NCBI GenBank assembly: GCA_038214685.1
Contig: JBBQRO010000035.1
Location: forward strand, 1-28,244
From: CADCTB01 sp038214685
GTDB taxonomy: Bacteria; Actinomycetota; Acidimicrobiia; Acidimicrobiales; AC-14
Direction: 5' to 3'
Length of the DNA: 28,244 nt
Positions 1-5,806 of this stretch are shown piece by piece. The notes beneath the pieces were generated by a model. It was not told the DNA's origin and ran no database searches. It saw nothing but the letters and a program-made list of their open reading frames with translations. Numbering within the stretch: position 1 is the first letter of the stretch; each line of letters starts with the position of its first letter. A program made the position numbers and the translations under genes.

Positions 1-62
1 CCGCCGGGCGACCCGCCGAGGTGTGGGCCGCCGCCGACCCAGGCATCGTCCTCCGCCGCTGA
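1..62 (+). CDS. C-terminal tail of an unknown CDS (partial)
   Basis: The third reading frame is open from the window edge to a TGA at 60-62 and reads as ordinary high-GC3 coding sequence, ending in ...DPGIVLRR. Only about 19 residues are visible, so no family can be named. The tail is followed by a GC-rich inverted repeat at 77-92, which would fit the end of a transcription unit. The call rests on codon bias alone and could be a chance open frame. Confidence 0.35.
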   Translation, partial: AGRPAEVWAAADPGIVLRR

Positions 63-162
63 GCCGGGGTCCAGGCCGGCCCGTCCGGGCCGTCCCGCAG
101 GGACCGGAGCGAAGCGGAGGGCCTTGACGCCGGCGGGCACGGCAACAGGAACCATTGACCTC

Positions 163-185
163 GCCCGCCAGCTCCGCTGGCGGGC
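163..185. terminator. Strong hairpin, possible terminator
   Basis: Perfect 10-bp arms (GCCCGCCAGC and GCTGGCGGGC) flank a 3-base loop TCC. No U-run follows, so it is not a classical intrinsic terminator, although actinobacterial terminators often lack one. It lies about 100 bases after the stop of the partial upstream CDS. Confidence 0.4.
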
Positions 186-309
186 CTACCCGCGCCCTTC
201 TCCCTGCCGGCCACCGACTTCGGTCGTTCCGTCGTCAGGTCCCCACATACTCACCGGGAACGACGCTCACATCCTGATCGGGCCTGTCCGACAACAGCAT
301 GCCACTTTG

Positions 310-321
310 ACGTCCGGACGT
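310..321. repeat. 12-bp perfect palindrome
   Basis: ACGTCCGGACGT is its own reverse complement and sits in the noncoding stretch about 125 bases before the antitoxin start. It could be an operator for an unknown regulator. No matching site was noticed elsewhere, so a role is speculative. Confidence 0.3.
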
Positions 322-420
322 AACGCTTTCATCCCAGCAATGTCTCGAATCTGCAACCGGTCGGCTCCGGCCAAGCATCTGGCCCCGACCATGGGCGACG
401 ACGCCAAGGGGGCAGTCGAC

Positions 421-447
421 CCGTAGCACCCGTGCTACGGTAGCGTC
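421..447 (+). promoter_or_regulatory. Operator palindrome overlapping a leaderless promoter
   Basis: Arms CCGTAGCAC (421-429) and GTGCTACGG (432-440) form a perfect 9-bp inverted repeat with a 2-bp spacer. The -10-like box TACGGT (436-441) lies in the right arm, and six bases later comes the ATG at 448. Phd-type antitoxins commonly repress their own operon by binding such repeats. Here a bound dimer would cover the -10 box directly. Confidence 0.6.
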
Positions 448-702
448 ATGAGTCGCGAGGTCACCCAGCGAGAGCTGCGGAACCAGAGCGGTGAGATCAT
501 GCGCAAGCTCGACGAGGGCGAGACGTTCATCGTTACGCGCAACGGCGTTCCGGTGGGCGAGCTCACCCCGTTTCGCCGCCACCGCTTCGTGGCGGCCGAA
601 ACTGCGGTCGCCCTCTTCCGGACGGCACCCGCCATCGACGCTATGCGCTTCCGCTCCGACCTGGACCAGGTCGCCAACCAGGACCCGGCACCCCGTGCCT
701 GA
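448..702 (+). CDS. Phd/YefM-family antitoxin
   Basis: This 84-residue protein opens with the Phd/YefM signature: VTQRELRNQSG, then a helix carrying MRKLDEGETFIVTRNG and PVGELTP (residues 4-41). This is the DNA-binding antitoxin fold that dimerises and neutralises a PIN-domain VapC with its flexible C-terminal half. The ATG at 448 was chosen because the TANNNT box TACGGT ends six bases before it, which predicts a leaderless mRNA. The reading frame overlaps the GTG start of the following VapC by eight bases, the usual toxin-antitoxin layout. The partner toxin is frameshifted, so this antitoxin may now act alone as an orphan or anti-addiction factor. The family call is firm and the functional state is inferred. 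Confidence 0.85.
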   Translation: MSREVTQRELRNQSGEIMRKLDEGETFIVTRNGVPVGELTPFRRHRFVAAETAVALFRTAPAIDAMRFRSDLDQVANQDPAPRA

Positions 703-1107
703 GCATCGACGGCACCGGCGCGGCTTGCTCGACACATCGGCAATCATCGACATCGAAATGCTGGACCCCTCCCAGCTCCCCGGGAGGTCGCGGTCAGCGC
801 CCTCACCATGGCCGAGCTCGCCGCCGGTCCCCACGCGACGTCCGATCCAAAGGAGCGTGGGCGCCGCCAGGACCGGCTGCAGCGGGCCGAGGCCGCGTTC
901 GACCCGCTCCCCTTCGATACCGATGCCGCCCGAGCCTACGGCCGCGTCTTCTCGGCTGTCATGGCCGCCGGGCGCAAGGCCCGGGGGCCCCGAGCCGTCG
1001 ACCTGCTCATCGCGGCGACCGCCCTCGCCGCCGGCCTTCCGCTCTACACCCGCAACGGCGACGACTTCCTGGCACTCGACGATCTCGTCGAGGTAGTCGT
1101 TCTGTAG
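695..1107 (+). pseudogene. vapC: VapC-type PIN-domain toxin with a frameshift
   Basis: Two frames together spell a complete PIN ribonuclease. From the GTG at 695 the first frame gives GLLDTSAIIDIE with the first catalytic Asp. A second frame (visible from the ATG at 808) carries EVAVSALTMAELAAG with the acidic Glu, then RAVDLLIAATALAAGLPLYTR with the C-terminal Asp. The frames join if one G is restored in the run at 782-784, where CCCGGGAGG would read CCCGGGGAGG. As written, translation from the GTG leaves the PIN frame soon after residue 30. VapC toxins cleave tRNA or rRNA, so loss of this one would be tolerated by the cell. Either the gene is inactivated or the read has a homopolymer error; the sequence cannot distinguish these. 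Confidence 0.8.
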
Positions 1108-1451
1108 GTCTCCTTGCCGGCGATTGAGGCGGCCAACTCAGATCCAGCTGGGCAACAACACCTCACCGACGCCGGCCCCGGGCGACGTCCGCCTCGGCGC
1201 CGAGAGTTGGCGGGCGAGGCGGTAACGCAGGACGCTCGCCTCCTCGGTCAGGTCAGGCGACGGGCCTGGTCCTTGGCGTTGGCCAGGCTCGGCCCGCAGG
1301 CTCTGCTCGGTGACGAGCGAACGCGGGGGCAGCCGCCACGCCCGGTCGCGCCCGACCTGACGCTGGCGTTGCCGGGCGCCGACGATCCGAGTCGGCCGCA
1401 GCGGTTCTCAGGAAGCGCCCTCTACCCTGCGAACCTTACAGCAGATAACAA

Positions 1452-1502
1452 TGAGCACAGCGCTCGTCTCCGACCCGCGAAGATGCTGGTGAGCACAGCG
1501 CT
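1452..1502. repeat. 13-bp direct repeat pair
   Basis: TGAGCACAGCGCT is present at 1452-1464 and again at 1490-1502, 38 bases apart start to start. The second copy ends 13 bases before the tRNA-Arg fragment. It may be a leftover recombination or insertion site, or coincidence. Confidence 0.35.
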
Positions 1503-1515
1503 TAGGCCACGATAG

Positions 1516-1553
1516 TCCGTAGTCAGATGCTCTATCCGTTGAGCTACCAGCGC
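1516..1553 (-). tRNA. Truncated 5' half of tRNA-Arg(ACG)
   Basis: Read on the minus strand from 1553, the sequence gives a 7-nt acceptor strand (GCGCTGG), T8-A9, a D-arm (GCTC...GAGC), the anticodon-stem strand TCTGA and the loop CTACGGA with anticodon ACG. Resemblance to actinobacterial tRNA-Arg(ACG) stops just after the loop. The expected TCAGA strand, T-arm and 3' acceptor strand are missing, so it cannot fold as a tRNA. A break at the anticodon loop is typical of tRNA-targeting integrase crossover, so this may be an attachment-site relic. Confidence 0.65.
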
Positions 1554-1604
1554 AGGGGCATCAGGCAGTGTATCGGCCCTGAAGTCGACCGTTGAAGAGA
1601 ATGC

Positions 1605-1617
1605 TACATTTCGTGCC
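1605..1617 (+). promoter_or_regulatory. Leaderless -10 box for mazE1
   Basis: TACATT (1605-1610) ends seven bases before the ATG at 1618, so transcription should start at or next to the A of the start codon. No Shine-Dalgarno sequence is present between them. Confidence 0.55.
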
Positions 1618-1905
1618 ATGGCTCGTGTTCGCATATCGACCACAGTCGACGCTGAGCGATGGGCCACGGCGCAGCGCCTCATGCACGCCCCCGGCAGCCA
1701 GGTGGTCGACAGGGCGCTTGCCGCTCTGATCGACCAGCTCGAGGGCGAGCACGAACGGGCGGTACTGGTCGCCCATCCGTACGAGGCCGATGAGGAACTC
1801 CGCTGGGAGGCGCCGCCGGGGCCGGACCTGCCCTACGACGGGGAGGTCCCGACGGACGTCCGCGACCAAGCCGGCCGGCGGCGGGTGAAACGCCCGGGGC
1901 AATGA
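1618..1905 (+). CDS. MazE-like ribbon-helix-helix antitoxin
   Basis: The 95-residue product begins MARVRISTTVDAERWATA, a ribbon-helix-helix strand plus first helix. The second helix follows (SQVVDRALAALIDQLEGE, residues 27-45), and the tail is acidic and proline-rich, rising to a basic end (RRRVKRPGQ). It should bind its own promoter and cap the MazF encoded next. The ATG is preceded by a TANNNT box at the leaderless distance. Its last four bases form ATGA with the toxin start, so the two are translationally coupled. This family is diverse, and the antitoxin call rests as much on the MazF neighbour as on the sequence. Confidence 0.8.
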   Translation: MARVRISTTVDAERWATAQRLMHAPGSQVVDRALAALIDQLEGEHERAVLVAHPYEADEELRWEAPPGPDLPYDGEVPTDVRDQAGRRRVKRPGQ

Positions 1906-2213
1906 AGGACCTCGCCCATGGTCAGGTCTGGTGGGCCGACCTCGACAAGGTACGACCCGTCGTGATCCTGACCCGCGCACGAGTCGCTCCCCTGCTGGCA
2001 CGGGTGCTCGTGGCGCCGATCACCACGACTGTCCGGGGACTCGCTACAGAGGTCGGCCTGGGCCCGTCCGAAGGCCTCGACAAGGACTGTGTGGCCAACC
2101 TCGACAACGCTCAGCTCGTTCCCGTCTCCCGTTTACTGCGGCAGGCTGGCCAGGTCAGCGGCGTACGGTGGCCGGAATTCTGCGTCGCCATGGGCAAAGT
2201 CCTCGCCTGCTGA
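1902..2213 (+). CDS. MazF/PemK-family endoribonuclease toxin
   Basis: This 103-residue protein has the MazF/PemK layout. An N-terminal strand GQVWWADL leads into RPVVILTRA, then VLVAPITTTVRGLATEVGL holds the conserved Thr and Arg of the active-site region, and LDNAQLVPVSRL forms the C-terminal strands. MazF enzymes cut mRNA or tRNA at short sequence motifs when the antitoxin is lost. The start codon overlaps the antitoxin stop (ATGA, 1902-1905). The protein is intact and of normal length. It lies directly upstream of the five-gene operon on the same strand and is related to the second MazF downstream: both contain T-VRGLA-EVGL and end in a small residue plus Cys. Confidence 0.88.
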   Translation: MKDLAHGQVWWADLDKVRPVVILTRARVAPLLARVLVAPITTTVRGLATEVGLGPSEGLDKDCVANLDNAQLVPVSRLLRQAGQVSGVRWPEFCVAMGKVLAC

Positions 2214-2246
2214 GCGACCCTCCGCCACGCGCCACGGCCCCGCCGA

Positions 2247-2283
2247 TATCCTCACACGGACCCGACAAAAGCGAATAGGGGAG
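2247..2283 (+). promoter_or_regulatory. Candidate promoter and ribosome site of the five-gene operon
   Basis: TATCCT (2247-2252) is a plausible -10 box in the 75-base gap after mazF1. No clear -35 is seen. A strong Shine-Dalgarno AGGGGAG (2277-2283) sits five bases before the ATG at 2289. The operon may therefore have its own promoter as well as read-through from the toxin-antitoxin pair. Confidence 0.45.
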
Positions 2284-2288
2284 AGCTG

Positions 2289-4049
2289 ATGGGCGAGGAA
2301 TCCCAGGACCGTCTGAGGCACCTCTTCCCCCAGGTGCACACCCTGGCGCCCCCGATCCGCACTCGCCTCTCCGCGCTGCTCGCCTCGCCGGGTTCGATGC
2401 CGGCGGTGCTGGCCGAGGAGCTGCGCGACCTGCCGCTGCCCACCGAGGACCGAGGCCGCCGGGAGTTGCGGGCGGTCATCGAGAAGGGGCTAGGGCGTGA
2501 GGCGCTGGCCGCGCTGCGCACACTGCCGCTGTCCGATGTCGTCCCGCCGATCAACAGCTGTCAGGGCGGGCCGACGGCCGGAAGTTGCCCGGCCCGCACC
2601 ATCGAACTGCTTGCCCGGGAGAAGGCGACGACCTGGGCCGACTTGAGTGCCCGGACACTGGGTGAGATTGCCCGGTGGCCCGGCATGGGCCCTCAGACCC
2701 TGGCCGGCCTCGTCGGCGCCGCCCTCGATGCCGCCATGCCGGCGTCGACCGGTGAGACGGGCCACGACGGGACCGCGGCCCCCGGACCCGAATCGGACGC
2801 TTCGGCCCTGGCCCTGCTCCTCCATCACGATACGGCAACCGGCGGCGACCTGCGGCGGGCCATCGAGACCCACGCCGCGGGCGTCGGACCAGCCGACGTC
2901 CGCGGCGCGGCGATGCGCCTGCTGGTAGCGGCCGATCGTGCTGGCAGCCCCCGCCTCGCGCTGCTCGACCGGGTCTGGCACGCCGCCGGCGACCACACCT
3001 ACCGTGCCCTGTTCGCCCACCGCGCCCTGCGCCTCGACCGCCGGCCCGCGGCCAAGGACCTGGGGGCGGCCCTCGGCCTTCAGACGAACCGGATCGGCCC
3101 GACGCAGGCTCACGCCGAGCGCCGGGCCCGAAGGGCCGCCACACCGGACCTCGACCCCCTGGTCAGCGATCTGCGGGCCCGGCTAGGGCCCGCCTGCCAC
3201 CTCAGGGCGGTCGACGATGCCCTCACCGACCTCGGCCTCCCGCCGCGCACCGACCCCCGCTCGGCCCTGCTGGTGTGGCTGGCCGGCCCCTACCGGCGCG
3301 TCGGCGGCCGGGAGGGCTGGATCGCCACCGATCCCGCCACCCTCATCGCCGACACCCGCCGGCTGCTCCGGGAAGACGGCGGCGTGCGCCAGCTCGACCA
3401 CGTGACCGCCGACCTCGATGCCGCCGGCGTCGCCGCCCACGACGTCGCCGCGTGGCTGGCGGCCCAGCCCGCGGTCGTCGTCGACGGGCTCGTCGTCGCC
3501 CCGTCGAGAAACCCGGCCGACGTGGCCGAGCGGCTCCTTTCCGCCACCGGCCGGGCCATGTCCGCACGGGAGCTGGCCGCCCTGCTACCTCAGCCCCACT
3601 CCGCGACCGGCCTCGGTACCCGTCTCTGTCGCGACCGACGCTTCGTCCGGGTCGACCGGGACCACTTCGAGCTCACCGAATGGGGTAGCAAGGCCTTCAC
3701 CGAGCCCAAGCCGGCGCCGCGCCCGCCCACGGAGCTGTTCCCACGAACCGGCCGGTCGCAGTTGCGGGTCGAGGTCGACGCCGCCGTGCTGCGGGGCGCC
3801 AGCGAGCCGGTCCCCCTGCATGTGGTCGAAGCGCTCGGCCTCCCCTGCGGCGGGCGCCGCACCTTCACCACCCGGTTCGGCCCCGTGGCCCTGACCCACA
3901 AGGCCACCCAACCCATCCGCGGCTCGATGCGCCCGGTAGCGTTGGCTGCGGGGGCGGCCGAGGGCGACTCGCTGTTGCTCGAGTTCGACGCCGCCACCGG
4001 CGACGCATCCGTTGAGCTGGTGCTGGCGTCCAGCTCGGCCGCCAGCTAG
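2289..4049 (+). CDS. Multi-HTH protein: alpha-CTD-like, sigma-4-like and HARE-like segments (operon gene A)
   Basis: I do not know this 586-residue protein as a named family, but its parts resemble transcription proteins. Residues about 101-148 (ARTIELLAREKATTWADLS, then TLGEIARWPGMGPQTL) look like the helix-hairpin-helix of the RNA polymerase alpha C-terminal domain. Residues about 252-283 (AAKDLGAALGLQ followed by RIGPTQAHAERRARR) look like sigma region 4. Residues about 408-466 (PADVAERLLSATGRAMSARE to HFELTEWG) look like a HARE-type winged helix. The C-terminal 100 residues are beta-rich with no recognised motif. No catalytic motif is seen, so it is probably a DNA-binding targeting or regulatory subunit. 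A strong Shine-Dalgarno supports the start. Gene B begins 15 bases after the stop. The domain matches are by eye only. Confidence 0.65.
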   Translation: MGEESQDRLRHLFPQVHTLAPPIRTRLSALLASPGSMPAVLAEELRDLPLPTEDRGRRELRAVIEKGLGREALAALRTLPLSDVVPPINSCQGGPTAGSCPARTIELLAREKATTWADLSARTLGEIARWPGMGPQTLAGLVGAALDAAMPASTGETGHDGTAAPGPESDASALALLLHHDTATGGDLRRAIETHAAGVGPADVRGAAMRLLVAADRAGSPRLALLDRVWHAAGDHTYRALFAHRALRLDRRPAAKDLGAALGLQTNRIGPTQAHAERRARRAATPDLDPLVSDLRARLGPACHLRAVDDALTDLGLPPRTDPRSALLVWLAGPYRRVGGREGWIATDPATLIADTRRLLREDGGVRQLDHVTADLDAAGVAAHDVAAWLAAQPAVVVDGLVVAPSRNPADVAERLLSATGRAMSARELAALLPQPHSATGLGTRLCRDRRFVRVDRDHFELTEWGSKAFTEPKPAPRPPTELFPRTGRSQLRVEVDAAVLRGASEPVPLHVVEALGLPCGGRRTFTTRFGPVALTHKATQPIRGSMRPVALAAGAAEGDSLLLEFDAATGDASVELVLASSSAAS

Positions 4050-4064
4050 ATCGGAGGACCAACC

Positions 4065-4847
4065 GTGACCGAAGCCAACAGCCTCGAGCAGGCGCTCGCG
4101 GAGGTTGAGCGCGACGCCGACAGCGCCGTCCGCAGCCTGACCTCGGCGCTCAAGGAGGCCAAGAAGGTCAAGGCCGCGGCCACGACGGGCCAGCTCCGCG
4201 AGCTGCGCCAGGCGCTGGACGGGTCGGTGCGCCTGGCCGATTCGGCCGCGGCGACCACTCGCGACGTCCGCGACGGCTGGACGTTCGACGAGCAGGCCTA
4301 CGTCACCGGCGGCGGCTACGCCAAGGAGGTACTCGCCCTGGCCGCGGAGGAGGGCGTGCAGGCCTTCGAGTCCGACGACCGCATCCTGTGCTACCCGGTC
4401 ATCGTGCAGGTCGCGCCCGACGCCACCGTGGTGATCGACAAGAAGAAGGACCGCCGCATCCGCCCCTCGGTGCTGGTGGCCACGCTCAAGGCCCTCCAGT
4501 CGAAGCCGCCCAAGTTCAAGGCCGACGCCTTCCTCGAGTCCCTGGCCGCGGGCTACGACCTGGCCCGGGCCCGCCAGGGCGGCCGACCCGGCTCCACGGT
4601 GATACTGGCCGACATCTACGCCGTGTTCACCCTGCTCCCCGGCGCGTCCCGGGACTACACCAAGCCGGAGTTCGCCCGCGACATGTACCTCCTCGACCTG
4701 GACGGCAAGACGCGCACCAAGGACGGCCGCACGATGCAGCTACCGGCCAGCGCCCTGACCCGGGGAGGCGCCAAGTTCACCACCGTCACCCGGTCGGGCC
4801 AGACCAAGCTCTACGCCGGCATCAGCTTCGAGGGAGGGTCGTCGTGA
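4065..4847 (+). CDS. Coiled-coil protein of unknown fold (operon gene B)
   Basis: The 260-residue product starts with a long charged helix (residues about 5-75, EQALAEVERDADSAVRSL onward) likely to form a coiled coil. A mixed alpha/beta domain follows, with YPVIVQVAPDATVVIDKKKD and RRIRPSVLVATLKAL (about 110-145) and a beta-rich C-terminal third. No nuclease, ATPase or membrane motif is apparent. The GTG start follows a clean GGAGGA (4053-4058). The stop overlaps the start of gene C (GTGA, 4844-4847), so B and C are probably made in matched amounts and may form one complex. A structural or adaptor role is an inference from position only. Confidence 0.7.
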   Translation: MTEANSLEQALAEVERDADSAVRSLTSALKEAKKVKAAATTGQLRELRQALDGSVRLADSAAATTRDVRDGWTFDEQAYVTGGGYAKEVLALAAEEGVQAFESDDRILCYPVIVQVAPDATVVIDKKKDRRIRPSVLVATLKALQSKPPKFKADAFLESLAAGYDLARARQGGRPGSTVILADIYAVFTLLPGASRDYTKPEFARDMYLLDLDGKTRTKDGRTMQLPASALTRGGAKFTTVTRSGQTKLYAGISFEGGSS

Positions 4848-5806
4848 TCGACGTCGGCACCTACGCCGGGTTCCTCGACCACGAGTACCTGGAGTCGTAT
4901 GTGCGCGACGGCGGGGCGGCGGTGAAGTTCGTCGTCGCCCGCGACGCCGAGACCGCCGACGCGTTCAGCGCGGCCGTGCGGGCCGGTGCGGAGGCGGCCG
5001 ACTACGTGCCGGCCAGGGTCGACGCGGCGGTGACGAGAATCCACATGATGGACCAGGTGTTCTTCGACGTCGCCCGTCAGGTCGACTGGGACGGCCTGGC
5101 CACCGTCGCCGTCCGGCGGGCGCTGGCCGCCACCGCCCACCCCGTCCCCGAGGGCAGCGACGACGTGTCGATCGAGGCGGTGGCCGCCACTCACGGGGTC
5201 GCCGCCGGCGAGCTGAGCCGCGATGTCAACCGCCAACTGCAGCAGGACGTGCACCGCGACTACGCCATGATCGGCGAGTTCCGCACCGCCATGCTGCGAC
5301 TGTGCCAGGCCCAGCTCCGCACCGGCCAGGTCACCGAGGCGGAGCACGCCGCGGTGCTGGAATGGCTCACCGGCGAACTCCGCCAGATCTCGCTGCTGCG
5401 CTCGGCCATGATTTTCCGGCGCATCGGGCGGCACAACGCCCGCCAGATGCTCTTCTCGCTGGCCCACTGGTTGTCGGCCAACGACGCCGCCGGCCTGGTC
5501 CTCGAGCTCGACATCCGTCGCCTGGCCTTCGCCCGCCGGCCCCGTGCCGAGGAGCGCAGCGGGGTGTACTACACCCGGGCTGCGCTGATCGACGCCTACG
5601 AGCTCCTGCGCCAGCTCGTCGACAACACCGACGAGCTGTCCAACTGCTGCATCGTGGTCGTCGCCGCCCCCGAGCTGATCTCCGATACCCACCGGGGCCT
5701 CGACGCCTACGAAGCATTGAAGCTGCGCATCCACGACGAGGTCCGCGACCGCAACCGTGACAACCCCTACTCGTCGCTCGTCCGCCTGGGAGGCGAGGCG
5801 GCATGA
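4844..5806 (+). CDS. Degenerate BrxD/DUF2791-like P-loop protein lacking Walker A (operon gene C)
   Basis: From the GTG at 4844 the product is 320 residues. Its second half follows the DUF2791 (BREX ATP-binding, BrxD-like) pattern. A Walker-B-like strand AGLVLELDIRRLAF (about 216-229) aligns with WVVLLDEVELI of gene D but has lost the catalytic Glu. The helix-strand block ALIDAYELLRQLVDN, CCIVVVAAPELI and RGLDAYEALKLRI (about 247-296) matches the sensor region of that family. No GxGKS/T motif occurs anywhere, so it should not hydrolyse ATP. It overlaps gene B by four bases at its start and gene D by four at its end (ATGA, 5803-5806). I infer a catalytically dead partner or scaffold for ATPase D. 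Confidence 0.7.
   Translation: MIDVGTYAGFLDHEYLESYVRDGGAAVKFVVARDAETADAFSAAVRAGAEAADYVPARVDAAVTRIHMMDQVFFDVARQVDWDGLATVAVRRALAATAHPVPEGSDDVSIEAVAATHGVAAGELSRDVNRQLQQDVHRDYAMIGEFRTAMLRLCQAQLRTGQVTEAEHAAVLEWLTGELRQISLLRSAMIFRRIGRHNARQMLFSLAHWLSANDAAGLVLELDIRRLAFARRPRAEERSGVYYTRAALIDAYELLRQLVDNTDELSNCCIVVVAAPELISDTHRGLDAYEALKLRIHDEVRDRNRDNPYSSLVRLGGEAA

Larger units (their letters stand above)
63..447. other. Intergenic stretch with hairpin and palindrome, no gene seen
   Basis: No convincing coding sequence was found on either strand. The long minus-strand open frame across 235-834 runs antisense to the Phd/VapC module and has no recognisable motifs. The stretch contains an inverted repeat at 77-92 (arms CGGCCCG and CGGGCCG), a perfect 10-bp-arm hairpin at 163-185, a 12-bp palindrome at 310-321 and the antitoxin operator at 421-440. 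Confidence 0.6.
1108..1617. other. Decayed spacer between two toxin-antitoxin modules
   Basis: I see no intact gene in these 510 bases. On the minus strand around 1140-1330 a frame reads EEASVLRYRLARQL and another reads SLRAE, suggesting a frameshifted coiled-coil protein remnant of unknown family. A 13-bp direct repeat TGAGCACAGCGCT occurs at 1452-1464 and 1490-1502. The 5' half of a tRNA-Arg lies at 1516-1553. Together these look like a scar left by a mobile element. Confidence 0.5.

Noticed and set aside
235..834. Minus-strand open frame of 199 codons across the Phd/VapC module
   Set aside because: It is antisense to the recognisable antitoxin and PIN motifs and has no family motif; it looks like a high-GC shadow frame.
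1422..2001. Minus-strand open frames crossing the tRNA fragment and mazE1
   Set aside because: They contradict the plus-strand ribbon-helix-helix antitoxin with its own promoter and coupled toxin.
2490..3144. Long arginine/glycine-rich minus-strand frames opposite operon gene A
   Set aside because: Typical antisense shadows of GC-rich coding DNA, with low-complexity composition and no motif.
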